A stretch of DNA of 64,000 bases from Novosphingobium ovatum (GTDB lineage: Bacteria > Pseudomonadota > Alphaproteobacteria > Sphingomonadales > Sphingomonadaceae), in contig NZ_JAAAPO010000002.1 of assembly GCF_009909235.1 (NCBI RefSeq), positions 62,001 through 126,000 of the forward strand. Reading direction: 5' to 3'. A program made the translations under genes and the position numbers. Position 1 is the stretch's first letter, and every line of letters begins with the position of its first letter. Shown here one piece after another: positions 57,441 to 64,000 of this stretch. The notes beneath the pieces are model-generated. The model saw nothing but the letters and a program-made list of their open reading frames with translations. It made no database searches and had not been told where the DNA came from.

Positions 57441-57938
57441 ATGCGTAAGACCCTGCTTGCCCTGATGGCCGCGACGACGATTGCCTCGGGTCTGGCCCCG
57501 GTGGCCGCATCGGCCCAGCCGCGTTTTGAACCCACCCGCGAGTTGCATCAGGACCGCCGCGAGATCCGTCAGGACCGCGAGGAGATCCGCCGCGACATCG
57601 CCCGTGGCGATTACCGCGAAGCGCGCGAGGACCGCCGCGAACTGCGCGAGGACCGCCGTGAATACCGCGAGGACTGGCGCGAGTACCGCCGCGCCCATGC
57701 CGACCGCTTTCGTGGTCCGGCCTATGCTGGCCCGCGCGGCTATGCCTATCGTCCGGTGAACCCCGGCTATCGTTTCGCGCCGGACTATTACAACCGCCGT
57801 TACTGGGTGGACCCGATGGCCTATCGGCTGCCGCGTGTCGGCGTGAACGAACGCTGGGTGCGTTATGGCCATGACGTGGTGCGGATCGACATCCGTTCCG
57901 GCCGCGTGCTGCAGGTCTACAGCAGCTTTTTCTTCTAA
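57441..57938 (+). CDS. RcnB-like periplasmic protein with Arg/Asp/Glu repeats
   Basis: This 165-residue exported protein has a Sec signal ending near residue 26 (PVAASAQ). Residues ~35-85 are a highly charged helix of repeated DRREIRQDREEIRRD and DRRELREDRREYRED units. The C-terminal ~60 residues (YRLPRVGVNERWVRYGHDVV, then RIDIRSGRVLQV) match the RcnB family, linked to nickel and cobalt homeostasis in E. coli. ACAGGAGA precedes the ATG at 57441. It reads against the flow of the operon and separates miaB from phoH. Metal binding is possible but no His/Cys cluster is seen. Confidence 0.8.
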   Translation: MRKTLLALMAATTIASGLAPVAASAQPRFEPTRELHQDRREIRQDREEIRRDIARGDYREAREDRRELREDRREYREDWREYRRAHADRFRGPAYAGPRGYAYRPVNPGYRFAPDYYNRRYWVDPMAYRLPRVGVNERWVRYGHDVVRIDIRSGRVLQVYSSFFF

Positions 57939-57975
57939 GCCGTTCGGGTCGCAACGTTAATACAACGAACGGTTG

Positions 57976-58007
57976 GGGGTGGCGGGTTTTGGCCCGTCAC
58001 CCCTTTT
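57976..58007 (+). terminator. Intrinsic terminator after the RcnB-like gene
   Basis: GGGGTGGCGGG, loop TTTTGG and CCCGTCACCCC form an 11-bp stem with one G-T pair, then TTTT. Just before it CCGTTCG (57940-57946) pairs with CGAACGG (57966-57972) as a second hairpin. Confidence 0.8.
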
Positions 58008-58026
58008 CGCGTCAGGCCCGAATGGT

Positions 58027-59388
58027 TCAGCCCAGAATGCGCCCGGCCAGAGAGTTCGGCCCGGCCTGAACCAGTTCCACCCGCAAGATATCACCAATCG
58101 CCGGGGTGACGCCGTTTTCGGCCATGAAATGCACCGATTGCAACCACGGCGATTTGCCCAGCCATTGGCCTTCATGGCGGCCATGGCGTTCGACCAGTAC
58201 ATCGCAGGCGCGGCCAAGGCTGGCCTGATTGAACGCCAATTGGTGGCGGTTGAGCGCGTCCTGCAACCGCTTCAACCGGTCATCCATCACCTCGGCACTG
58301 ATCTGATCGTCCATGGTGGCGGCGGGCGTGCCGGGGCGCGGCGAATATTTAAAGCTGAAGCATTGCGCATAGCCCACCGCGTCAACCAGCGACAGCGTGT
58401 CGGCAAAGTCGGCCTCGGTCTCACCGGGGAAGCCGACGATGAAATCGCCCGACAGTGCGATGTCGGGGCGGGCAGCGCGGACACGCTCCAGAATGCGCAA
58501 ATAGCTGTCGGCGTCATGGCTGCGGTTCATTGCGCGCAGGATGCGGTTCGACCCCGATTGTACCGGCAAATGCAGGAAAGGCATCAGCTTTTCCACCTCG
58601 CCATGGGCGGCGATCAGGCCCTCGGTCATGTCGTTGGGGTGGCTAGTGGTGTAACGGATGCGGCGCAGATCGGGGATGGCTGCCAGCTCGCGGATCAGCC
58701 CGTCCAGCCCGATGGTCTGGCCCTTGGCGTTTTCGCCGGTCCACGCGTTGACGTTCTGGCCCAACAGGGTGATCTCGCGCGCGCCGGCCTCGATCAGGCG
58801 GTGCGCTTCCTCGATCAGGTCGGCGTGCGGGCGGCTGATTTCCGCGCCGCGCGTATAAGGCACCACGCAATAGGTGCAGAATTTGTCGCAGCCTTCCTGC
58901 ACCGTCAGAAACGCCGTCGGGCCAGCGCGGCGGCGCTTGGGCAGGGCGGCGAATTTGGCATCGGCGGGCATGTCGGTGTCGGTCACGCGCGCGCCGGACG
59001 TTGCGGCCTTCAGCATGTCGGGCAAGCGGTGATAGGCCTGTGGGCCAACCACCATTTTCACCGCTGGCGCGCGGGCCATGATCTCCTCGCCCTCGGCCTG
59101 GGCAACGCAGCCCGCCACGGCGATCAGGGGCGCGCTGCCGCCCTCTTCGGTCGCATCCTTCACGATGCGGCCAATGTCGGAATAGACCTTCTCGACCGCC
59201 TTTTCCCGGATGTGGCAGGTGTTGAGCACCACCAGATCGGCCGCATCGCCATCAGCAGCCGCGGTCAGGCCCTGTTCGGCCAGCAATTCGGCCATCCGTT
59301 CGCCGTCATAGACATTCATCTGACAGCCAAAGGATTTGACGCGATAGGTTTGGGGCGTGTCGGTGTGGGGCATATCGGTGGGGCGCAT
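58027..59388 (-). CDS. miaB: tRNA-2-methylthio-N6-dimethylallyladenosine synthase
   Basis: This radical-SAM methylthiotransferase modifies A37 of tRNA; it is up to 453 residues long. The N-terminal domain has [20 protein letters not shown] with the first cluster Cys, the radical-SAM motif is [15 protein letters not shown] near 160, and a C-terminal TRAM domain (about 380-450) binds tRNA. ATG at 59388 and 59373 are both possible. In many alphaproteobacteria it directly precedes phoH; here an RcnB-like gene on the other strand intervenes. Confidence 0.96.
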   Translation of the reverse strand: MRPTDMPHTDTPQTYRVKSFGCQMNVYDGERMAELLAEQGLTAAADGDAADLVVLNTCHIREKAVEKVYSDIGRIVKDATEEGGSAPLIAVAGCVAQAEGEEIMARAPAVKMVVGPQAYHRLPDMLKAATSGARVTDTDMPADAKFAALPKRRRAGPTAFLTVQEGCDKFCTYCVVPYTRGAEISRPHADLIEEAHRLIEAGAREITLLGQNVNAWTGENAKGQTIGLDGLIRELAAIPDLRRIRYTTSHPNDMTEGLIAAHGEVEKLMPFLHLPVQSGSNRILRAMNRSHDADSYLRILERVRAARPDIALSGDFIVGFPGETEADFADTLSLVDAVGYAQCFSFKYSPRPGTPAATMDDQISAEVMDDRLKRLQDALNRHQLAFNQASLGRACDVLVERHGRHEGQWLGKSPWLQSVHFMAENGVTPAIGDILRVELVQAGPNSLAGRILG

Positions 59389-59499
59389 GGGCGCCGCCCT
59401 TACGCCAGTTTCGCGCCGATTAGAAGGGGGCAGGGGGGGCGAGGTTGGACCGTTGGCGATTTGCGCCTAATGTCAAAGTCGTGATGGGGAGAGACTCGG

Positions 59500-60105
59500 A
59501 TGAATATTGACGATTTTGGGCAAAATGGCCGTTCCTACGAAGATATTCGTGCCTCGATCAAGACGGGGGATGTCCTGTTCTGCTCGGGCAGCGCGCTGTT
59601 TTCGGATTTGATCAAGTTTGCCACCAAATCACCCATCAGCCACGTCGGGTTTGTCATCCGCTTTGACGCGATCGACCGTATCATGGTCATGGAAAGCGTT
59701 GAATCGATTGGCGTCCGCTCTGTGCCGCTCAGTTCCTATGTTCGCGATTACTGTGGCACCGGCAAACCCTATCCGGGCAAGCTGGCGATTGGCCGTCATG
59801 CTGCCTTTCCTGATGGTGATGCGGGCAAGATCAAGACCTTGATGACGCATTCGGTGGATTTGTTGGGGCATCGCTATGACAATGCCCAGATCGGCAAAAT
59901 TGCCATGCGGATCATGGCTGGCGCGGCCGGGTTGCACATTGGTGACGTGATCAAGCCGGACAAGGATTTCATTTGTTCGGAATATGTCGCCGATGCCTAT
60001 GCCAGTATCGACATCCATTTGCCCCGCAGCGCTGGCGGATTTGTCGCGCCTGCGGATGTGGCAAAGTGTGGCGATATCGCATTGCTGTCGGCTATTGCCA
60101 TATAA
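59500..60105 (+). CDS. YiiX-like permuted NlpC/P60 protein
   Basis: This 201-residue protein fits the YiiX/YebB group of permuted NlpC/P60-like cysteine hydrolases. TGDVLFCSGSALFSDLIKFA near residue 22, a His in SPISHVGFVIRF near residue 46 and a Cys in DFICSEYVADAY near residue 156 are in the order expected for a circularly permuted catalytic core. No signal peptide is obvious. GGGAGAG precedes the start. Its DNA is visibly less GC-rich than its neighbours, a sign of later arrival. It lies between fur and miaB on the opposite strand. Substrate, peptide or lipid amide, is unknown. Confidence 0.7.
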   Translation: MNIDDFGQNGRSYEDIRASIKTGDVLFCSGSALFSDLIKFATKSPISHVGFVIRFDAIDRIMVMESVESIGVRSVPLSSYVRDYCGTGKPYPGKLAIGRHAAFPDGDAGKIKTLMTHSVDLLGHRYDNAQIGKIAMRIMAGAAGLHIGDVIKPDKDFICSEYVADAYASIDIHLPRSAGGFVAPADVAKCGDIALLSAIAI

Positions 60106-60144
60106 TCGGGGTATTTGGGCGGGGTGGTCAGCGCCCCGCCGGCC

Positions 60145-60570
60145 TTACTTCTTTTCCCGCTCCAGCTTGACGCCAAACAGTTCAAGCCGGTGGTCGACCA
60201 GACGATAGCCCAGACGTTCGGCGATCTGGCGCTGCAACGCTTCCAATTCGGGATCGACGAATTCGATCACCACGCCGGTTTCCACGTCAATCATGTGGTC
60301 ATGGTGCGCCTCGGGCGCGGCCTCGTACCGGGCGCGGCCATCGCCAAAATCGTGGCGGTCCAGAATGCCCGCTTCCTCGAACAGGCGGACGGTGCGGTAA
60401 ACCGTGGCGATAGAGATGCCCGGATCAATCGCCGAGGCGCGCGCGTGCAACTGGTCCACGTCGGGGTGGTCGCTGCTTTCCGACAGGACGCGGGCGATGA
60501 CCCGGCGCTGTTCGGTGATGCGCAGGCCGCGTTGTTGGCAAAGGGCTTCGATGTCGATGTTCTGATGCAC
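60145..60570 (-). CDS. Fur-family metal regulator
   Basis: This 141-residue ferric-uptake-regulator family protein has a winged helix with GLRITEQRRVIARVLSES and GISIATVYRTVRLFEEAGIL (residues ~15-75) and metal ligands in EAHHDHMIDVETGVVIEFVD near residue 88. It has no CxxC pairs, as in alphaproteobacterial Fur/Mur proteins, which may respond to iron or manganese. It is downstream of mucR. The 166-base gap upstream contains a long hairpin. Confidence 0.92.
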   Translation of the reverse strand: MHQNIDIEALCQQRGLRITEQRRVIARVLSESSDHPDVDQLHARASAIDPGISIATVYRTVRLFEEAGILDRHDFGDGRARYEAAPEAHHDHMIDVETGVVIEFVDPELEALQRQIAERLGYRLVDHRLELFGVKLEREKK

Positions 60571-60616
60571 GTTGGTTCCGAAACGCTGGGGGCGCCGCGC
60601 AATGGGGTCCCATCAT

Positions 60617-60654
60617 GATTTACCCCGCCGAGTATGGCCTCGGCGGGGTAAATC
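60617..60654. other. Perfect 16-bp hairpin between mucR and fur
   Basis: GATTTACCCCGCCGAG, loop TATGGC and CTCGGCGGGGTAAATC pair perfectly over 16 bp. It stands 46 bases upstream of the fur start and 83 bases downstream of mucR. No T-run follows on either strand. A smaller CCCCG-TTTG-CGGGG hairpin lies at about 60691-60704. It could be a processing site, attenuator or part of a small RNA. Confidence 0.85.
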
Positions 60655-60736
60655 TGCAACCGTGTGATACCACATGGCATGGGCATAACCCCCCGTTTGC
60701 GGGGTGAATAGCGATGCACATGCGGCGATCGGGCGC

Positions 60737-61177
60737 TTAGGCAGCCTTGGGCTTGCGGCCGCGACGGGCGCCAGGCTTGCGGCCCAGGCCGATCTTCTTG
60801 GCCAGCTCGCGGCGCTTTTCGGCATAGTTGGGGGCGACCATCGGATAGTCGGCGGGCAGGTTCCAGCGCGCGCGATACTGTTCCGGCGTCAGATTGTAAT
60901 GCGTCATCAGGTGGCGCTTGAGCATTTTCAGCTTCTTGCCATCTTCGAGGCAGACGATGTGATCAGGCTTGACCGAGGCGCGGATCGAGACGGCCGGTTC
61001 GGGCGGCATCTCTTCGCTGACGGTTTCCTTGCCCAGATTGGCCAGCGCGCCAAACACGTTGGTGATCAGGCTGGGCAGATCCTCCACCGCAACGGGGTTG
61101 TTGCTGACATGCGCGGCAACGATGTCCGAAGCCAGCGTGATCAGTGTTTCGTTGGCGATTCCCTGCGAATTGTCCAT
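60737..61177 (-). CDS. Ros/MucR-family transcriptional regulator
   Basis: This 146-residue MucR-type zinc-finger regulator has its finger at IVCLEDGKKLKMLKRHLMTH near residue 68, and YNLTPEQYRARWNLPADYPM follows, as in the family. A lysine/arginine-rich tail (GLGRKPGARRGRKPKAA) closes the protein. MucR proteins bind AT-rich DNA and act as H-NS-like global silencers. The start at 61177 (MDNSQGIANET) is used; the frame runs to 61246 without similarity. Upstream DNA at about 61255-61345 is the most AT-rich stretch of the window, which suits self-control. Confidence 0.95.
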   Translation of the reverse strand: MDNSQGIANETLITLASDIVAAHVSNNPVAVEDLPSLITNVFGALANLGKETVSEEMPPEPAVSIRASVKPDHIVCLEDGKKLKMLKRHLMTHYNLTPEQYRARWNLPADYPMVAPNYAEKRRELAKKIGLGRKPGARRGRKPKAA

Positions 61178-61346
61178 GGTTTTATCCTTGCTGTTCTGGT
61201 GCGACCCAGTTTGTGTGCTTTGCCAGTTCGGGCTTTGGCCTGCCATTGCTGTATGTCTGACAACAACTCCATAATCAAGTCTTGTTGTCTTTAACTTTGG
61301 TGAAAATGGAGTGAAATACAGCTATTCTTGCGGTTTTCTTGTGTAT

Positions 61347-61820
61347 CTATGTCAGATCGCAGGCGAATGTCACTGCGTCACGCCGCTGCCCATCGGTGCC
61401 ACGGTAATACTTTGGTCTTATCCCTATGCGGGTAAAGCCGTGGGCGGCGTATAGATGTTCAGCGCTATTGCCCGCGCGCATCTCCAAAAGAAAACGCGCA
61501 ATACCTGATTCGCGTTGATCATGGATCACCGTTTGCAACAGGCGCGCGCCCAATCCCTTGCGGCGATGGTCGGGGTGGATGGCAAACAGCAACAGTTCCG
61601 CCTCGTCCAATACCTGCCGTGTCAGGGCAAAGCCGGCAGCCGCGCCGCCGGGGGTAGGGGCCGTGCCATCGGGGGCGATCAGCCAATAGCGGCAATTGCC
61701 CATCAACAGCGCGTGGTCCACCTGTGACCGGGTCCATGCCTCGCCATAGATGGGGTCGAACGCGGCCGCCATCACCACCATCAGTTGGTCCAGCGGGTCT
61801 TGCGCGGGGGCAAACATCAT
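61347..61820 (-). CDS. rimI: Ribosomal-protein-alanine N-acetyltransferase-like (RimI)
   Basis: This 157-residue GNAT acetyltransferase has the acetyl-CoA motif LLFAIHPDHRRKGLGARLLQ near residue 75 and the RimI-type end YAAHGFTRIGIRPKYYR. It acetylates N-termini of ribosomal protein S18 or other proteins. It lies directly after tsaB, the usual pairing; the start at 61820 is ten bases past the tsaB stop. The longer frame to 61895 lies inside tsaB. Confidence 0.9.
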   Translation of the reverse strand: MMFAPAQDPLDQLMVVMAAAFDPIYGEAWTRSQVDHALLMGNCRYWLIAPDGTAPTPGGAAAGFALTRQVLDEAELLLFAIHPDHRRKGLGARLLQTVIHDQRESGIARFLLEMRAGNSAEHLYAAHGFTRIGIRPKYYRGTDGQRRDAVTFACDLT

Positions 61821-61830
61821 GCGGTGGCCA

Positions 61831-62496
61831 TCATGCGGCGGTGGCCTGTCCCGGCAGCAGACCGCCCGGCAGGCGCGCGTCGGGCGCGCGGCCATACAGC
61901 GGGGTCAGATCGCCGGTCAGCAGCCCTTGGGGCAACAGGCCAAATTGGCGCGCGTCGGGCCAGATGGCTGCGGCGGTGGTGCCCTCGATCCGCGCCGTCA
62001 GCGCGCTGGCCTGGCTGCCCGCGATCAGCCCGATACCCAGATCGCTGGCCACCTGCGCCGCATCATCCGGGCGCAGACTGCGCAAATCGGTCAGCGGCAG
62101 GCCATCTGCGTCAAAGGGTTGGACGAACCATTCACCATGGCCGCCGGTGGTTGCGACCAGTACGCGGCCATCATCGGATTGTGCCCGCGCCATCGCCGCG
62201 ATCAGCCCCAGCGTGGGATAGCCAGCCACGGGCACGTCCCACGCCACGCCCAGCGCGCGCGCCGCCGCCAGCCCGATCCGCACGCCGGTAAAGCTGCCCG
62301 GCCCCAGACCCACCGCGATCCGCCCCGCGCGTCCCGCATCAGGCAGAGCGGCGATCATCGGCACCAGCGCTTCGGCGTGGCCGCGGCCCAATTGGCGGAA
62401 TTCCCCGGCCAACAGCGCGCCATCGACCGATAGCGCGACCGAACAGGCCTCGGTCGTGCATTCGATGGTCAGCACCCGGTCAGACGGCGCGCTCAT
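61831..62496 (-). CDS. tsaB: tRNA threonylcarbamoyladenosine synthesis protein TsaB
   Basis: This 221-residue TsaB of the ASKHA fold is partner of TsaD and TsaE in making t6A37 on tRNA. LTIECTTEACSVALSVDG at the N-terminus, RGHAEALVPMIAAL near residue 38 and VGLGPGSFTGVRIGLAAARA near residue 62 are typical. It is encoded between nfu and rimI on the minus strand. Confidence 0.94.
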   Translation of the reverse strand: MSAPSDRVLTIECTTEACSVALSVDGALLAGEFRQLGRGHAEALVPMIAALPDAGRAGRIAVGLGPGSFTGVRIGLAAARALGVAWDVPVAGYPTLGLIAAMARAQSDDGRVLVATTGGHGEWFVQPFDADGLPLTDLRSLRPDDAAQVASDLGIGLIAGSQASALTARIEGTTAAAIWPDARQFGLLPQGLLTGDLTPLYGRAPDARLPGGLLPGQATAA

Positions 62497-62609
62497 GCGG
62501 CGGCCGCCAATGGAGGGGAAGGGAGCAAGGCGGGGGATGTGTGCATCGGGAAGAACGGTGTGGGGCGACTGTCTATGTTATCGGGAATAGTGTGATGGCG
62601 CTTGCCATT

Positions 62610-63197
62610 TCAGGCGGCGCGCACCTCGACGACTTCGGGAACGTAATATTTGATCAGGCTTTCGATGCCGTTCTTCAGCGTGGCCGAAGACGACGGACAG
62701 CCCGAACAGGCGCCCTGCATCTGCAGATAGACAATGCCTTCGCGATAGCCGCGATAGGCCACATCGCCGCCGTCATTGGCAACGGCCGGGCGGATGCGCG
62801 TTTCGATCAGGTCCAGGATCTGGTCGACGATGTCGGCATCGGCCGGGTCATGGCCGATGCCCGCGCTGTCCGATTCGCTGTCGGCGGGGACGCTGATGCC
62901 TGCCGCGCTGCCGGGGGCGAACAGCGGGGCTTCGGCGATGAAATGGTCCAGCAGCATGGCGACCACCTGCGGCTTGAGCTGGCCCCAATCGCTGCCGGGG
63001 CCGGCCGTTACCGAAATGAAATCGCGGCCAAAAAAGACGCCCGTGACATCGCCTAGCGAAAACAGCGCATTTGCCAGCGGCGAGGCCTGCGCGGCCTCGT
63101 CATCGGTGAAGTCGCGCGTGCCATCGGCCATCACGATGCGGCCGGGCAGGAATTTCAATGTTGCGGGATTGGGGGTGGTTTCGGTTTCTATGAACAT
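62610..63197 (-). CDS. Nfu-type iron-sulfur carrier protein
   Basis: This 195-residue Fe-S cluster carrier has an N-terminal Nfu_N domain (residues 1-88: FIETETTPNPATLKFLPG) and a NifU-like C-terminal domain with the cluster motif ACSGCPSSSATLKNGIE near residue 165. It passes [4Fe-4S] clusters to enzymes; MiaB, encoded about 3 kb downstream, is one such client type. The start at 63197 (MFIETETT) is chosen over 63209 and 63317. Confidence 0.94.
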   Translation of the reverse strand: MFIETETTPNPATLKFLPGRIVMADGTRDFTDDEAAQASPLANALFSLGDVTGVFFGRDFISVTAGPGSDWGQLKPQVVAMLLDHFIAEAPLFAPGSAAGISVPADSESDSAGIGHDPADADIVDQILDLIETRIRPAVANDGGDVAYRGYREGIVYLQMQGACSGCPSSSATLKNGIESLIKYYVPEVVEVRAA

Positions 63198-63353
63198 ACT
63201 TACCGCCATGTATATTCCGTGTCTGCTGGTCAAGTGGCTTGCGGTGACTTGTCGGGCAATTGTGGGCGAACTGGCGAACCACCGCATCAGATCGCTCCGG
63301 TTGGGCCGGTTGTTCACTGGCCTTTAATGTGATCGCCTTCTATACCTTGGGCC

Positions 63354-64000
63354 ATGAACCGTTTTGTGCGCGTGCTTCGCCTTCCCGCCCTTGCCCTGAT
63401 CATGGCTGTGCCGATGCTGGTGGTGGGGGCCGCGCCTGCCCCCGCAAGGCAAAGCGGCACTGCCGCCAGCCTGCCGCCCAGCGCCCTGCCGCCCCTGCCG
63501 CCGCAGACCGATCCGTGGCTGTATCGCGGCAGTGATGTACCGCATGACCGCGACTGGACCTTTGGCACGCTGCCCAATGGCTTGCGCTGGGCGGTGCGCA
63601 ACAATCAGGTGCCGCCGGGGCAGGTGTCGATCCGCATCCGCATCGATGCGGGCGCAATGCACGAGCGCAAGGGCGAGGAAGGCTTTGCCCATTTGCTGGA
63701 GCATCTGGTGTTTCGTCAGTCGAAATATCTGGGCCAGGCGCAGGCGATCCCGACATGGCAGCGGCTGGGCGCGACATTCGGCAGCGACACCAATGCCGAG
63801 ACGACGCCCACCCAGACGGTGTTCAAGATCGACCTGCCCGACGCCACGCCCCAGACGTTGGACGAGAGTTTCCAGCTGTTGTCGGGGATGATGATCGCCC
63901 CCGTCCTGTCCGAGGCCAACATCCGCGCCGAGGCGCCGATCGTGCTGGCTGAAAAGCGCGAGCGCGGCGGCGCGGCCGAGCGGGTGGTCGACGGGACGCG
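63354..64000 (+). CDS. M16-family metallopeptidase, 3' end outside the window
   Basis: The first ~215 residues of an exported M16 (insulinase/pitrilysin) zinc peptidase are present. A signal peptide covers residues 1-28. The inverted zinc motif HLLEH is near residue 119, preceded by GTLPNGLRWAVRNN near residue 74 and GAMHERKGEEGFA near 104, and a downstream acidic region (LAEKRERG) supplies the third ligand. The frame is open to the window end. Full-length relatives are either ~450 residues or ~950 with duplicated domains; which applies cannot be seen. It degrades periplasmic peptides. Confidence 0.92.
   Translation, partial: MNRFVRVLRLPALALIMAVPMLVVGAAPAPARQSGTAASLPPSALPPLPPQTDPWLYRGSDVPHDRDWTFGTLPNGLRWAVRNNQVPPGQVSIRIRIDAGAMHERKGEEGFAHLLEHLVFRQSKYLGQAQAIPTWQRLGATFGSDTNAETTPTQTVFKIDLPDATPQTLDESFQLLSGMMIAPVLSEANIRAEAPIVLAEKRERGGAAERVVDGT

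Overview
The window is GC-rich bacterial chromosome with coding on almost every base. Gene content points to an alphaproteobacterium of the Sphingomonadales, most like Novosphingobium or Sphingobium: a stilbene-cleaving oxygenase closely resembling NOV1, a sphingomonad-style TonB receptor, a Ros/MucR regulator, a plant-type glutamate-cysteine ligase, and the block nfu-tsaB-rimI-mucR-fur-miaB-phoH-ybeY-corC. I saw no rRNA, tRNA, CRISPR array, insertion sequence or phage gene. The genus is inference; the family calls rest on motifs.

Bases 1-15300 are carbohydrate-oriented. They open with a partial MFS permease, a LacI-type regulator, a Tat-exported carboxylesterase and an exported DUF1593 protein of the nucleoside hydrolase fold. 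A compact sugar catabolic locus follows in two divergent operons. One carries a split transketolase (two subunits) and an FGGY kinase. The other carries a DUF2291 lipoprotein, a ribose-type ABC importer (ATPase, permease, binding protein), a DeoR regulator and a xylose-isomerase-like TIM-barrel protein. Isomerase, FGGY kinase, two-subunit transketolase and Rbs-type importer together match the transketolase-type D-apiose pathway, which I propose as the function.

Bases 15300-24000 are aromatic catabolism. A RibBA-like protein with degraded active sites lies divergent to a TonB receptor. Then come an IclR regulator and a complete gentisate pathway (gentisate 1,2-dioxygenase, fumarylpyruvate hydrolase, maleylpyruvate isomerase), and a NOV1-type stilbene oxygenase on the other strand. 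A 12-base sequence forming an inverted repeat is shared by the RibBA/TonB promoter region and the oxygenase promoter. A different 12-base -10 core is shared by the TonB and gentisate promoters.

Bases 24000-53300 are mostly housekeeping: clpP-clpX, rarD, an AstD-like aldehyde dehydrogenase that has lost all three catalytic residues, selO, an alpha/beta hydrolase with a glycosyltransferase, yfgM-bamB, a large membrane methyltransferase, gshA, rsmE, ubiA, an operon dciA-dsbA-dsbA-smc, mutY-nudC, mgtE, a cyclophilin and a chemotaxis receptor.

Bases 53300-64000 carry a LysR regulator and then the conserved alphaproteobacterial RNA-maturation/iron-sulfur block on the minus strand, interrupted by accessory genes (DUF3052, an RcnB-like protein, a YiiX-like peptidase). 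The window ends inside an M16 metallopeptidase gene.
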